Below, in pieces: positions 34,401 to 44,478 of a stretch of DNA of 64,000 nucleotides. This DNA is from Bifidobacterium criceti. Its GTDB lineage: Bacteria > Actinomycetota > Actinomycetes > Actinomycetales > Bifidobacteriaceae. The position numbers were made by a program, and so were the translations under genes. Location: assembly GCF_002286935.1 (NCBI RefSeq), contig NZ_MVOH01000014.1, positions 1 through 64,000 of the forward strand, given 5' to 3'. The number at the start of each line of letters is the position of its first letter. The first letter of the stretch is position 1. Below the pieces are notes generated by a model. It was not told where the DNA came from. It did no database searches and saw nothing but the letters and a program-made list of their open reading frames with translations.

Positions 34401-36707
34401 TCAGGCGTCCGTGGCCACATCCCGTTCGGCGGCTGTCTCCGTTGCCGTCCGCGCATCTGTCGTGGCCATGCCATTGCCTGTGCCCGTGCCGTCGGCATGG
34501 AGCGCCGACCAGATCCGTTGCGCCTTCGCATGGCCGATGCCTTTGACCTCCTCAAGCTCTTCGACGCTCGCTTTGCGCATCGCGCGCACCGACCCGAAAT
34601 GCGCAAGGAGGCGTTTTTGGAACGCGGGGCCGACGCCTGGGATCTCGTCGAGCGCGGAACGCAACGCGCCTTTGCGGCGCGTCTGGCGGTGGTAGATGAT
34701 CGCGAAGCGGTGCGATTCGTCACGCACCCGTTGCAGCAGGTACATGCCTTCTGATGAGCGTTTGAGGATGATCGGATAGTCGTCGTCTGGCACCCACACT
34801 TCTTCGAGGCGTTTCGCGAGCCCGCACACGGCGACGTCGGTCACGCCGCTGTCAGCGAGGGCCTTCGCGGCCGCCATGACCTGCGGTTTGCCGCCGTCGA
34901 CGACGACGAGGTTCGGTTTGTAGGCGAACCGGTGGCGCTCCGTGCGCTGTTGCACGGCGTCCGCATCCCCCGCCTGTGCGGCACGGCGTTCGTTGTCGAT
35001 GCTGTCACCGCTGTCACCGGCGATGTTGCCATGGCGGAACCGCCTCGTGAGCGTCTCATACAACGCCGAAAGGTCGTCGAGCGCGCCGGAGCCGTCGTCG
35101 CCGCGGATCGCGAAGCGCCGGTACTCCGATTTCTTCGCGACGCCGTCCTCGAACACGACCATCGACGCGACCTGGTAGGCGCCGCCGACCGTGTTCGAGA
35201 TGTCGTAGCATTCGATGCGCAGCGGCGCCTCGTCGAGGCCGAGCGCGGCGGCGACGTCGTTCATTGCTTTCGTGCGCGCGCCGATGTCGCTTATGCGGCT
35301 CATCTTGCTGCGTTGGAGCGCCTGGCGCGCGTTCTCGTCGGCGCGGTCGAGCAGTTGCCGTTTCGTGCCGCGTTGCGGCACGTCGATCGAGACGGTTCCC
35401 CCGCGCAGGCCGGAAAGCCATTGTTCGAGCTCGGCCTTGCGCGCCGGTTCGATCGGCACGAGGATCTGGCGCGGCACGGGCGCGATCGGCGCGAGCAGGT
35501 CGGCGCGGCCCGTCTGTTCACGCCGTTCGTTGCGTGCGCGCGTCGCCTGGGCGCGCGCGGCCGCATCGGTCGCGCGGAATCGCTGCGACGCGGCGACAGC
35601 GTTGCGTTCCTCGTTGACGACGACGTTCGACGCGCGCTCCTCGCCGACGAGGTCGGCGTAGACGCGCACGAGCAGGTCGGCGATGATCTCGCCGTCCTCG
35701 ATGCGTTCGGTGCGTTCGACGCTCCAGTTGCGTTCGCCGCGGATCGTGCCCGCACGTACGAAGAACGCGTGCACGGACGCTTCGAGTTCGTCGGTGTCGA
35801 AACCGAAAACATCGGCGTCGGTGTCTTGGTCGAGCACGACCGAGTTCTGTTCGACGACGGTCGACAGCATCTGGATGTCGTCACGCAATCTCGCGGCGCG
35901 TTCGAAGTCGAGGTCGGCGCTCGCCTCCTTCATCTGCGCGGTGAGCTGTGCGATGTAGCTGCGGCCGATGCGTCCGGTGAGCACGCCGACGAGCTGTTCG
36001 CACATGCGCCGGTGTTCCTTCGCGCCGATCCTGCCGACGCATGGCGCCGAGCATTTGCCGATCGAGGCGAGCAGGCATGGCCGTCCCGTCAGATGCGCCT
36101 TGCGGAACACCGACGGCGTGCATGTGCGCACGGGGAAGGCGCGCAGCAGCCGGTCGAGGCTTTTGCGCAGGTCCCATACCTTCGCGTACGGCCCGAAGTA
36201 GCGTGTGTCGCGGCGTTTGCGGCTGCGCGTGACCCATACGCGGGGGTATTCCTCACCGACCGAGACCGCGAGGTACGGGTAGGTCTTGTCGTCGCGGAAC
36301 ACGACGTTGAACCGTGGGTCGAATTCCTTGATCCACGTGTATTCGAGCGTGAGCGCCTCGAGTTCGGTGCCGACGACGGTCCATTCGAGCGACCGTGCGG
36401 TGAGTACCATCGTCTGGGTGCGCGGGTGCAGCTGGTGCAGTGGTTGGAAGTAATTCGTCAGGCGGTTGCGCAGGTTCTTCGCCTTGCCGACGTAGATGAC
36501 CTGCCCGTCGCCGTCGCGCCATTTGTAGACGCCGGGCTGGGCGGGGATGTCCGAGGTCTTCGGGCGGAACAGGTCGCGGCTGTCGCCGAGCAGCGGCGCG
36601 CCGTTCGCGTTGACGCCCGCGCCGCCCTGCCCGATCGGCGCGGGCGCGGCGAGGCTGCGCGCGATCGCGTCCCATGTGCCCGGCGCGTGCCGTTCGAATA
36701 TACTCAC
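34401..36707 (-). CDS. uvrC: Excinuclease ABC subunit C
   Basis: A 768-residue nuclease of nucleotide excision repair that makes both incisions around a lesion. The GIY-YIG domain (about 58-135: GVYKWRDG, VIYVGKAKNLRNRL) makes the 3' cut. The CxxxC-type region around FRKAHLTGRPCLLASIGKC is followed by a UVR domain (about 265-300), the RNase H-like domain (ECYDISNTVGG, LVVVDGGKPQ, KRSSEGMYLLQRVRDESHRF) and tandem HhH motifs (IPGVGPAFQKRLL). An unusually long, Ala/Arg-rich central insertion and a Thr/Ala-rich C terminus make it longer than most UvrC. It lies 51 bases after uvrA. Confidence 0.97.
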   Translation of the reverse strand: MSIFERHAPGTWDAIARSLAAPAPIGQGGAGVNANGAPLLGDSRDLFRPKTSDIPAQPGVYKWRDGDGQVIYVGKAKNLRNRLTNYFQPLHQLHPRTQTMVLTARSLEWTVVGTELEALTLEYTWIKEFDPRFNVVFRDDKTYPYLAVSVGEEYPRVWVTRSRKRRDTRYFGPYAKVWDLRKSLDRLLRAFPVRTCTPSVFRKAHLTGRPCLLASIGKCSAPCVGRIGAKEHRRMCEQLVGVLTGRIGRSYIAQLTAQMKEASADLDFERAARLRDDIQMLSTVVEQNSVVLDQDTDADVFGFDTDELEASVHAFFVRAGTIRGERNWSVERTERIEDGEIIADLLVRVYADLVGEERASNVVVNEERNAVAASQRFRATDAAARAQATRARNERREQTGRADLLAPIAPVPRQILVPIEPARKAELEQWLSGLRGGTVSIDVPQRGTKRQLLDRADENARQALQRSKMSRISDIGARTKAMNDVAAALGLDEAPLRIECYDISNTVGGAYQVASMVVFEDGVAKKSEYRRFAIRGDDGSGALDDLSALYETLTRRFRHGNIAGDSGDSIDNERRAAQAGDADAVQQRTERHRFAYKPNLVVVDGGKPQVMAAAKALADSGVTDVAVCGLAKRLEEVWVPDDDYPIILKRSSEGMYLLQRVRDESHRFAIIYHRQTRRKGALRSALDEIPGVGPAFQKRLLAHFGSVRAMRKASVEELEEVKGIGHAKAQRIWSALHADGTGTGNGMATTDARTATETAAERDVATDA

Positions 36708-36758
36708 GGTGTCTCCCTGTGCGTGCGTTTCCTCATCGTTCCAAGACCGTTGCGCCGT

Positions 36759-39746
36759 TCAGCCGAGCAGCGGTTCGAGGAACCTGCCGGTCCACGACGC
36801 GTCGCATGTCACGATGTGTTCGGGTGTGCCTTCGGCGACGATCGTGCCGCCGCCTTCGCCGCCTTCGGGGCCGAGGTCGATGATCCAGTCGCTGGATTTG
36901 ACGACGTCGAGGTTGTGTTCGATGACGATGACGGTGTTGCCTTTGTCGACGAGGCCCTGGAGCACGACGAGGAGCTTGTTGACGTCCTCGAAGTGCAGGC
37001 CCGTCGTCGGCTCGTCGAGGATGTACACGGTCTTGCCGGTGGAGCGCCGCTGCAGTTCGGTCGCGAGCTTGACGCGCTGCGATTCGCCGCCCGAAAGCGT
37101 CGTGGCGGGCTGGCCAAGGCGGATGTAGCCGAGGCCGACCTGCACGAGCGTGTCGAGGTAGCGTGCGATCGACGGGTACGCCTTGAAGAACTCGGCCGCC
37201 TCGCTTATCGGCATGTCGAGCACGTCGGCGACCGACTTGCCGTTGTACTTCACTTCGAGCGTCTCGCGGTTGTAGCGTTTGCCATGGCATTCCTCGCAGT
37301 CGACGTAGACATCCGGCAGGAAGTTCATCTCGATCTTCAACGTGCCGTCGCCGTGGCAGGCTTCGCAGCGGCCACCCTTGACGTTGAACGAGAAGCGTCC
37401 CGGACCGTAGCCGCGCACCTGCGCCTCGGGCGTCTTCGCGAACAGCGCGCGGATCTTGTCCCAGACGCCCGTGTAGGTCGCCGGGTTGGACCTCGGGGTG
37501 CGTCCAATCGGGTTCTGGTCGACGTGGATGACCTTGTCGCATTGGTCGACGCCTTCGACACGGGTGTGCTTGCCGGGCACGATCCTCGCGCCGTTGAGCC
37601 TGTCGGCGAGCACCGGGTAGAGGATCTGGTTGACGAGCGTCGACTTGCCCGAACCGGAGACGCCGGTGACGCATGTCATGACGCCGAGCGGGAAGTCGAC
37701 GGTGAGGTCCTTGAGATTGTTCTCGCGGGCGCCGACGACACGCAGCCTGCGGCCCTTCTTCGCCTTGCGTCGCTTCTTCGGCGTCTCGATGCGTCTGCGG
37801 CCGGCGATGTAGTCGCCGGTGATCGAGCGTTTCGCGTCGACGAGATGGTCGGCGGGGCCCGAGTAGACGACTTCGCCGCCGTGTTCGCCGGCACCGGGGC
37901 CGATGTCGACGAGCCAGTCGGCGCTGCGGATCGTGTCCTCGTCGTGTTCGACGACGATGAGCGTGTTGCCGAGGTCGCGCAGATGGTGGAGCGTGTCGAT
38001 GAGGCGCGTGTTGTCGCGCTGGTGCAGGCCGATCGATGGTTCGTCGAGCACGTACATGACGCCGACGAGGCCAGACCCGATCTGCGTCGCGAGGCGGATG
38101 CGCTGCGCTTCGCCGCCCGAGAGCGTCTTCGCGGCGCGTGAAAGCGTCAGGTAGTTGAGGCCGACGTCGTTGAGGAAGCCGAGACGCGCCCGGATCTCCT
38201 TGACGACTTCGCCGGCGATGTGCGCGGCGGCGCCGGAGAGCTTGAGCCCGTTGATCCATGCGAGGCTGCGCTCGGCGGACATGTCGCACACGTCGGCGAT
38301 CGACTTGCCGTCGACGGTCACGGCGAGCACCTCGGGCTTGAGGCGTTTGCCGTGGCATACGGCGCATGGCACCTCACGCATGTACGACTCGTAGTACTGT
38401 TTGCGCTGTTCGGAATCGGTCTCCTCATGGCGGCGCATGAGCGAACGCACGACGCCTTCGAAACCGGTCGAGTATTCGCGCATGCGCCCCCAACGGTTGC
38501 GGTAGGAGACGGTGACTTTGAAGTCCTTGCCGTACATGATCGCCTGCCGTACCTCCTCGGGCAGGTCCTTCCAAGGCGTGTCGAGGTCGAAGCCGAGTTC
38601 CGAGGCGAGACCCTCGAGCACATGGCGGTAGTAGTCACCCGAGCTTTTCGTCATCATCCACGGTTCGATCGCGCCCTCGTTGAGCGTCTTGTCCGGGTCG
38701 GGCACGACGAGTTCGGGGTCGATCGCGAGGCTGAAGCCCAGACCCGTGCATTCGGGGCATGCGCCGTAGGGGGCGTTGAACGAGAACGTGCGCGGCTCGA
38801 TCTCGTCGAGTTCGAGCGTGTGCCCGTTCGGGCACGCCATGTGCTCGGAGAACGGTACACGGCGCGACGGGTCGTCCTCGTCCCGGTCGACGAAATCGGC
38901 GACCATGAGGCCCTTCGCGAGCCTGAGCGCCGTCTCGACGGAGTCGGTGAGGCGTTGACGGATGCCGTCCTTGACGACGAGACGGTCGACGACGACCTCG
39001 ATCGTGTGCTTCTTCTGCTTCGTCAACGTGATGTCGTCGGACAATTGGCGCATCTCGCCGTCGATGAGCGCACGCGCATAGCCGTCACCGCGCAACAGCT
39101 CGAGTAGGTCCCCGAACTCGCCTTTGCGGCCGCGCACGACGGGCGCGAGGATCTGGAACCTGGTGCGCTCCGGTTCGCCGAGGAGCCTGTCGACCATCTG
39201 CTGCGGCGTCTGCGCGCTCACCTCGGCGCCGCACACCGGGCAATGCGGCACGCCGGTGCGCGCGAACAGCAGGCGCAGGTAGTCGTAGACCTCGGTGATC
39301 GTGCCGACCGTCGAACGTGGGTTGCGGTTCGTCGTCTTCTGGTCGATCGACACGGCGGGGCTCAGGCCCTCGATGAAATCGACGTCCGGCTTGTCCATCT
39401 GGCCGAGGAACTGGCGCGCGTACGCGGACAGCGACTCGACATAGCGCCGCTGGCCCTCGGCGAACAACGTGTCGAACGCCATCGACGACTTGCCCGACCC
39501 GGACAGGCCCGTGAAGACGACCATGCGGTTGCGCGGGAACTCGAGGTCCGCGTTCTTGAGGTTGTGCTCACGCGCGCCCTGGATGACGATCTTGAGATCG
39601 TTCGGCAGATGGCCGATGTCCGCGATGAGCGAACCATGCTCCTCGCGCAACGGCGCTTTCGCAAGCTCGCGGCTCAGAAAGGAATCGCTCGACATCACAC
39701 GTTCGAGGACGACGTTCGTACCCTGTGCTGCACGTTCGGCTGCCAA
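36759..39746 (-). CDS. uvrA: Excinuclease ABC subunit A
   Basis: A 995-residue damage-recognition ATPase of nucleotide excision repair. It has two ABC modules: the first has Walker [14 protein letters not shown] and a zinc finger (CPVCG near 158; CPECTGLG), and the second has [36 protein letters not shown] and the zinc module CEACHGDG / [10 protein letters not shown] placed the start at TTG 39746 because GGAGG lies four bases upstream. An ATG at 39695 and a longer frame to 39860 are alternatives. uvrC follows, so the repair pair is co-transcribed; no uvrB is in the window. Confidence 0.97.
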   Translation of the reverse strand: MAAERAAQGTNVVLERVMSSDSFLSRELAKAPLREEHGSLIADIGHLPNDLKIVIQGAREHNLKNADLEFPRNRMVVFTGLSGSGKSSMAFDTLFAEGQRRYVESLSAYARQFLGQMDKPDVDFIEGLSPAVSIDQKTTNRNPRSTVGTITEVYDYLRLLFARTGVPHCPVCGAEVSAQTPQQMVDRLLGEPERTRFQILAPVVRGRKGEFGDLLELLRGDGYARALIDGEMRQLSDDITLTKQKKHTIEVVVDRLVVKDGIRQRLTDSVETALRLAKGLMVADFVDRDEDDPSRRVPFSEHMACPNGHTLELDEIEPRTFSFNAPYGACPECTGLGFSLAIDPELVVPDPDKTLNEGAIEPWMMTKSSGDYYRHVLEGLASELGFDLDTPWKDLPEEVRQAIMYGKDFKVTVSYRNRWGRMREYSTGFEGVVRSLMRRHEETDSEQRKQYYESYMREVPCAVCHGKRLKPEVLAVTVDGKSIADVCDMSAERSLAWINGLKLSGAAAHIAGEVVKEIRARLGFLNDVGLNYLTLSRAAKTLSGGEAQRIRLATQIGSGLVGVMYVLDEPSIGLHQRDNTRLIDTLHHLRDLGNTLIVVEHDEDTIRSADWLVDIGPGAGEHGGEVVYSGPADHLVDAKRSITGDYIAGRRRIETPKKRRKAKKGRRLRVVGARENNLKDLTVDFPLGVMTCVTGVSGSGKSTLVNQILYPVLADRLNGARIVPGKHTRVEGVDQCDKVIHVDQNPIGRTPRSNPATYTGVWDKIRALFAKTPEAQVRGYGPGRFSFNVKGGRCEACHGDGTLKIEMNFLPDVYVDCEECHGKRYNRETLEVKYNGKSVADVLDMPISEAAEFFKAYPSIARYLDTLVQVGLGYIRLGQPATTLSGGESQRVKLATELQRRSTGKTVYILDEPTTGLHFEDVNKLLVVLQGLVDKGNTVIVIEHNLDVVKSSDWIIDLGPEGGEGGGTIVAEGTPEHIVTCDASWTGRFLEPLLG

Positions 39747-39997
39747 TGTTCCTCCATACCTTGACGTGTCCGTAACAACCACGACAAGGATACCGCATCG
39801 AAACGAAAAAATCGAACACCTGTTCGAAACCTTCGCATGTGCATGCCACACACCCGACACTGACGCCCCGGTTGTTTACCCCTTGTTTTACCCCGCAGGG
39901 GAAAACGTCGCGGCCCTACGCACACAAACCCCGTTTTCCTCTACTGTGGGAGACAGGCCGGGACACATCCGGCAGTACCGAGCGCAAAGGAGAGACG

Positions 39998-40918
39998 ATG
40001 ACGCACGACACAGACGTACAGGACGACGGGAAGGCGAAAGTCACACGCGACATCGAAATGATCGTCGCCTGGGTCTCCTTCCTCGCGCTCATCATCGTCA
40101 TGGCGCTCGCGCAATGCGGCGTGCTGGTCCACATCGACATGGACGACGAACGCCAACGCGTCTACTCATGGTTCGCCGCCGAACGCTACGTGCAACTCAT
40201 CTGGGTGCCCGTCTACCTGCTGCTCGCGATCTGGCTCATACGCATCGGCAACGGCCGCAAGCACGCACGCAAGCTCGGACACACCCGCTTCACGCTCATC
40301 GGCGTGCTGTTCATCGCCACATGCCTCGTCGGCATCGGCTGGGTATTCGCATGGGCGTTCAAGAACTACCCGAGCGCCGTGCCGCTCATCGGCATCCAGA
40401 CGCTCCTCGTCTGGGCCCTGTGGTTCTTCTCGCGCCGTGAGGACGGCAGCTTCTGGGGCTGGGCGCCATTCTCGCTGTGGGGCGCATGGCTCGTCGTCGA
40501 AACGGTCACCGACCTCGCACGCGCCGTCACCTACTACGTCTCGAAGGACGGACCGATTGCGGCGGGTGGACAGTCGGCCGCGACGATCGCGCTCGCGCTC
40601 ATCCTGTTCGCGCTCGCGTGCTTCGCACGCTTCAGGTTCGACGACTGGCTCTTCGGCCTCGTCGTGCTGTGGTCGATGGTGGGCGTCGCGATGCGCCTCA
40701 TGGATGTCTCGAAATTCACGGCCGTCGTCGTCATCGCGCTTGCCGCCGTATGCGCCGTGTTCATGTACATCCCATGGAAGCGCGTCTCTGGGCGTCTCGA
40801 CGCGATCGAGCCGCGCAAGCCGCAGCCGACGCCGGAGCAGCGCAAGGCGGCGCAGGAGACGTCGACGCCGCACGTCGAGGACTATGACGGCGGCACCCAC
40901 GAGGAGGCGCTGCGATGA
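39998..40918 (+). CDS. Multi-pass membrane protein, Trp-rich
   Basis: A 306-residue integral membrane protein with about eight helices covering residues 20-260 and a hydrophilic C-terminal tail rich in Pro, Gln and Glu. Trp is abundant (WVSFLA, YVQLIWVP, WVFAWAFKN, LWGAWLVVE), somewhat like TspO/MBR or PQ-type sensor proteins, but I see no decisive motif. ATG at 39998 follows AAGGAG; the longer frame upstream has no homology. Its last bases overlap the glycosylase gene (ATGA), so the two are an operon. It is divergent from uvrA, about 250 bases away. Confidence 0.72.
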   Translation: MTHDTDVQDDGKAKVTRDIEMIVAWVSFLALIIVMALAQCGVLVHIDMDDERQRVYSWFAAERYVQLIWVPVYLLLAIWLIRIGNGRKHARKLGHTRFTLIGVLFIATCLVGIGWVFAWAFKNYPSAVPLIGIQTLLVWALWFFSRREDGSFWGWAPFSLWGAWLVVETVTDLARAVTYYVSKDGPIAAGGQSAATIALALILFALACFARFRFDDWLFGLVVLWSMVGVAMRLMDVSKFTAVVVIALAAVCAVFMYIPWKRVSGRLDAIEPRKPQPTPEQRKAAQETSTPHVEDYDGGTHEEALR

Positions 40919-41475
40919 GCGGCCGGAGCGGCGCCAGCACGCAATGGACACGTGTCGAGCACGGGTTCGGCCCATTGTTCGACGCCCGTTCGCGTGTCCT
41001 GTTCCTTGGCACGATGGCGAGTCCGAAATCACGTGAGGCCGGATTCTTCTACATGCATCCGCGCAACCGGTTCTGGCCGATCATGGATGCGCTCTTCGCC
41101 GATCCGCACGACCCGGATGACAAGGTCGGCGCGACGCGTGCGACACGGCGCGCGTTTGCGCTGCGGCATCGCTTCGCGCTCTGGGACACGGTCGAATCCT
41201 GCGAGATACTTGGCGCGTCCGACGCGTCGATCAGGAACGTCGTGCCGAGCGACCTGACGCCGATCATCCGCGGTTCGCAGATCAGGCACATCTACCCATG
41301 CGGCACGAAGGCGATGCAATTGTACGAACGCCTGTGCCGTCCGCTGCTGCTCGGCGACGGCATCGACCTTCCGGTGACGGCGTTGCCGTCGACATCACCC
41401 GCCTATGCGTCGAAGACGCTCGCCGACCTCATCGGCATCTACCGCTCGCGCATCGACATGTCCGATTTCGTCTGA
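40915..41475 (+). CDS. DNA-deoxyinosine glycosylase (UDG superfamily)
   Basis: A 186-residue base-excision enzyme of the uracil-DNA glycosylase superfamily, hypoxanthine/deoxyinosine type. The active-site loop is VLFLGTMASPKSREAGFFY, followed by HPRNRFWPIM, and the second motif is TALPSTSPAYAS near the C terminus. It should remove hypoxanthine produced by adenine deamination. Length fits the small family. The start overlaps the stop of the membrane protein gene by four bases. Placing a DNA glycosylase next to uvrA-uvrC may be a repair neighbourhood, but it reads in the opposite direction. Confidence 0.88.
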   Translation: MSGRSGASTQWTRVEHGFGPLFDARSRVLFLGTMASPKSREAGFFYMHPRNRFWPIMDALFADPHDPDDKVGATRATRRAFALRHRFALWDTVESCEILGASDASIRNVVPSDLTPIIRGSQIRHIYPCGTKAMQLYERLCRPLLLGDGIDLPVTALPSTSPAYASKTLADLIGIYRSRIDMSDFV

Positions 41476-41597
41476 CGGCCGCGGCGGCCGCGCACAGGGG
41501 CGGCCGCCGCCGGGACAGTGACGTCCCGGCAGCGTTCATGGCCGCGTTTATGATGGTTTTCCGGCAACGAACAGTGCTCATATGAAGACGGAGACGC

Positions 41598-43199
41598 ATG
41601 GCAATCGAAGTACAGGGACTGGAGATCCAGATCGGCGCGCGCACGCTGCTCAATCCGACGAGCTTCCATGTCGCGAGGGGAGACAAGATCGGCCTCGTCG
41701 GCCGTAACGGCGCCGGCAAGACGACGCTCACACGCACGATCGTCGGCGAACTGCTGCCGACGGCGGGCACCGTGCGTGTCAGCGGCAAACTCGGCTACCT
41801 GCCGCAGGACACGCATGCCGACGATCCCGAACAGTCCGCGCTCGACCGCATGATGAGCGCGCGTGACATCGCCTCGATCATCAGACGCATCCGCAAGGCG
41901 GAGAAGGAGATGACCGACCCCGACCCGGACGTCATGACGAAGGCGATGAACCGCTACGACAAGGCGATGCAGGATTTCGAGAAGGCCGGCGGCTATGCGG
42001 CGCAATCGGAGGCGCAGGCGATGGCGGCGAGCCTCGGCCTGCCACAGGACGTCATGGACCGCCCGCTCGGTACCCTGTCCGGCGGCCAGCGCCGCCGCAT
42101 CGAACTCGCGCGCATCCTGTTCTCGGATGCGGACACGCTCATCCTCGACGAGCCGACGAACCACCTCGACGCCGATTCGATCGAATGGCTGCGTGACTTC
42201 CTCAAGAAATACGAAGGCGGTTTCCTCGTCATCTCCCACTCGGTCGAACTGCTCGACGAGGTCGTCAACAAAGTGTGGCATCTCGACGCGCAGCTCGCGC
42301 AGATTGACATGTACTCCCTCGGCTACAAGGCGTATCTGCACCAGCGCGCCGTCGACGAGGAGCGCCGCCGCCGCGAACGCGAAGTCGCAGAGAAGAAGGC
42401 CGAACGCCTCATGCAGCAGGGCATCCGCCTGCATGCGAAAGCGACGAAGGCCGTCGCCGCGCAGAACATGATGCGCCGCGCCGAGAAACTGCTCAGCGAG
42501 ACGAGCGGCGAGCAGAAGAAGGAGAAGGTCGCGGACATCCGCTTCCCGGAACCAGCGCCATGCGGACGCACGCCGATCATGGCGAAGGACATTTCCAAGG
42601 CGTACGGATCGAACATCGTGTTCGCCGGCGTCGACCTCGCGATCGACAAGGGCTCACGCGTCGTCATCCTTGGATACAACGGCGCCGGCAAGACGACGAC
42701 GCTGCGTCTGCTCGCCCACCTCGACGAGCCGGACACCGGCACAGTCGAATACGGACATGGCGCGAAGATCGGCTATTTCGCCCAGGAGCATGACACGCTC
42801 GAACTCGATATGACGGTCCTCGAGAACCTCCAGCATGTCGCCCCCGAACTCACCGACACGCAGGCGCGTTCGATCCTCGGCTCGTTCCTGTTCTCCGGTG
42901 ATGACGCGTTCAAACCGGCGCGTGTGCTCTCTGGCGGTGAGAAGACACGTCTCGCGCTCGCGACGCTCGTCACGTCGCGTGCGAACGTGCTGCTGCTCGA
43001 CGAGCCGACGAACAACCTCGACCCCGCGTCGCGCGCCGAGATCCTCAAGGCGATCTCGAAATACGAGGGCGCGATCGTGCTCGTCACGCACGACGAGGGC
43101 GCCGTCGAGGCGTTGCGCCCCGAACGGGTGCTGCTCATGCCGGATGGTGACGAGGACCTGTGGAACGATTCCTACCTTGAGCTCGTAGCCGAGGAGTGA
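41598..43199 (+). CDS. ABC-F family ATPase
   Basis: A 533-residue soluble protein with two ABC domains and no membrane segments, as in ABC-F translation factors that act on the ribosome. Domain 1 has GRNGAGKTTL, LSGGQRRRIELA and LILDEPTNHLD; domain 2 has GYNGAGKTTTL, LSGGEKTRLALA and LLLDEPTNNLD. The linker between them (about 240-320) is a charged helical pair typical of the P-site tRNA-interaction motif. Some relatives protect against ribosome antibiotics, but this sequence alone does not say so. ATG at 41598; it is followed by a remarkable palindrome shared with the CDF gene. Confidence 0.92.
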   Translation: MAIEVQGLEIQIGARTLLNPTSFHVARGDKIGLVGRNGAGKTTLTRTIVGELLPTAGTVRVSGKLGYLPQDTHADDPEQSALDRMMSARDIASIIRRIRKAEKEMTDPDPDVMTKAMNRYDKAMQDFEKAGGYAAQSEAQAMAASLGLPQDVMDRPLGTLSGGQRRRIELARILFSDADTLILDEPTNHLDADSIEWLRDFLKKYEGGFLVISHSVELLDEVVNKVWHLDAQLAQIDMYSLGYKAYLHQRAVDEERRRREREVAEKKAERLMQQGIRLHAKATKAVAAQNMMRRAEKLLSETSGEQKKEKVADIRFPEPAPCGRTPIMAKDISKAYGSNIVFAGVDLAIDKGSRVVILGYNGAGKTTTLRLLAHLDEPDTGTVEYGHGAKIGYFAQEHDTLELDMTVLENLQHVAPELTDTQARSILGSFLFSGDDAFKPARVLSGGEKTRLALATLVTSRANVLLLDEPTNNLDPASRAEILKAISKYEGAIVLVTHDEGAVEALRPERVLLMPDGDEDLWNDSYLELVAEE

Positions 43200-43210
43200 C
43201 GCCGCACACC

Positions 43211-43302
43211 GGACTCCGGCTTCCGCGCCGCGGCATGCCCAGGCCCCTCCCACCGTACGGTGGGAGGGGCCTGGGCATGCCGCGGCGCGGAAGCCGGAGT
43301 CC
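43211..43302. terminator. 92-bp perfect palindrome between convergent genes
   Basis: Positions 43211-43256 are the exact reverse complement of 43257-43302, with no loop bases at the centre (CACCGT|ACGGTG). It starts GGACTCCGGCTTCCGCG and passes through CATGCCCAGGCCCCTCC. It begins 11 bases after the ABC-F stop and ends 44 bases before the CDF stop. In RNA it would form one long hairpin and stop transcription from both sides. Confidence 0.9.
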
Positions 43303-43345
43303 AACTTGGCAATACGGTTTGCGCCGGGCTGTGGCCGTCTGGGGG

Positions 43346-44434
43346 TCACTCGTCGTCGTCCGGGTCCTCGAACTGTGCGGGGCCGTGCGCCTTCGCCGGG
43401 TTGTAGATGTCCGGTTCGACGTAGATCTCCCAGTTGAACCATGGCATCGCCGAACGCACGGAGTCCTCGATCTTGTTGACGGTGTCGACGTCGTAGTCGC
43501 GGTCGAGTTTCGACGTCTGCACTTTGAGGCACAGCAGGATGTTGTCCTCGGACATGTGCACGGTTTGCATGTTGATGAGTTCCTCGACGCCTTCTGTGCC
43601 TTCGACGGCGTCGATGATGCGCGACTGCGTCAGGTCGCTCGCCGATTCGCCGATGAGCAGCGAACCGACCTTGTATGCGAGCAGGAGCGACCCGATGATG
43701 AGGACGACACCGACGCCGAGGCCGCCGAGCGCGTCGTAGAGTTCGTCATTGCACACGATCGCGGCGCCGATGCCGAGGAACGCGAACGCGAGGCCGATGA
43801 GCGCGAGTGTGTCCTCCATGATGACCGAGGCGAGGTCGGCTGATTTCGTCACGCGCCAGAACCGGTAGATGCCCATATGCGGCATGCCGGTGTGTTCCAT
43901 GCGTTCGTTGGCTTCCTTGATGCTTTGGTGCAGGCCGTAGCCTTCGAGGCATGCGCTGATGATGACGACGATGAGCGCGACGACGAGTTCGCCGCGGTTC
44001 GCGGCGCGTGCCGCCGGGTTTGCGCATACGTCGATGACCTTCTTGATCGCTTCGCTTGACGAGAAGAAGCCGCCGACGAAGAACAGCAGTGTCGCGACGA
44101 CGAATGACGCGAGGTATTTGACACGGTACCAGCCGAACGGATGCACGGTGTTGTACCGGTGTTTCGAGAATCTGCCGCCTGCAAGGAGCACGATCTCGTT
44201 CGAGCAGTCCGCGATCGAGTGGACGGATTCGGACAGCATCGACGACGACCTGGTGAACGCGAATGCGGCGAGTTTCGCGAGGGCGACGCCGATGTTCGCG
44301 GCGAGGGCCGCCTTGACGGCCGCGCCTTCGTGTTTGCGTTCGCGTCGCACGTCCGCGTTCGCCTTCGGTGGGATCGTGCGCACCGCCGCGCGTTGCGCTT
44401 CGCCGGCGTCGGGTGTCGCGCCTGTGGATGCCAT
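43346..44434 (-). CDS. Cation diffusion facilitator transporter
   Basis: A 362-residue membrane transporter of the CDF family, which exports Zn, Fe, Mn or Co in exchange for protons. Helix 2 carries SSMLSESVHSIADCSNE, with Ser-x-x-x-His-x-x-x-Asp at the metal site, and another His/Asp cluster lies at KSADLASVIMEDTLAL. About five to six membrane helices lie between residues 45 and 255. The C-terminal cytoplasmic domain (about 270-362) contains HMSEDNILLCLKVQ. The N-terminal 40 residues are hydrophilic. It is downstream of the CMD gene on the same strand, 44 bases away. Metal specificity cannot be read from the sequence. Confidence 0.9.
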   Translation of the reverse strand: MASTGATPDAGEAQRAAVRTIPPKANADVRRERKHEGAAVKAALAANIGVALAKLAAFAFTRSSSMLSESVHSIADCSNEIVLLAGGRFSKHRYNTVHPFGWYRVKYLASFVVATLLFFVGGFFSSSEAIKKVIDVCANPAARAANRGELVVALIVVIISACLEGYGLHQSIKEANERMEHTGMPHMGIYRFWRVTKSADLASVIMEDTLALIGLAFAFLGIGAAIVCNDELYDALGGLGVGVVLIIGSLLLAYKVGSLLIGESASDLTQSRIIDAVEGTEGVEELINMQTVHMSEDNILLCLKVQTSKLDRDYDVDTVNKIEDSVRSAMPWFNWEIYVEPDIYNPAKAHGPAQFEDPDDDE

Positions 44435-44478
44435 GGGTGTGGTTCCTTCCTTATTCCTTCATTCCTGTCGTGTGCGGT

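Noticed and set aside
34932-38141. A 1069-residue plus-strand open frame across uvrC and uvrA
   Set aside because: It crosses two well-supported genes on the opposite strand and its translation is a biased shadow without domains.
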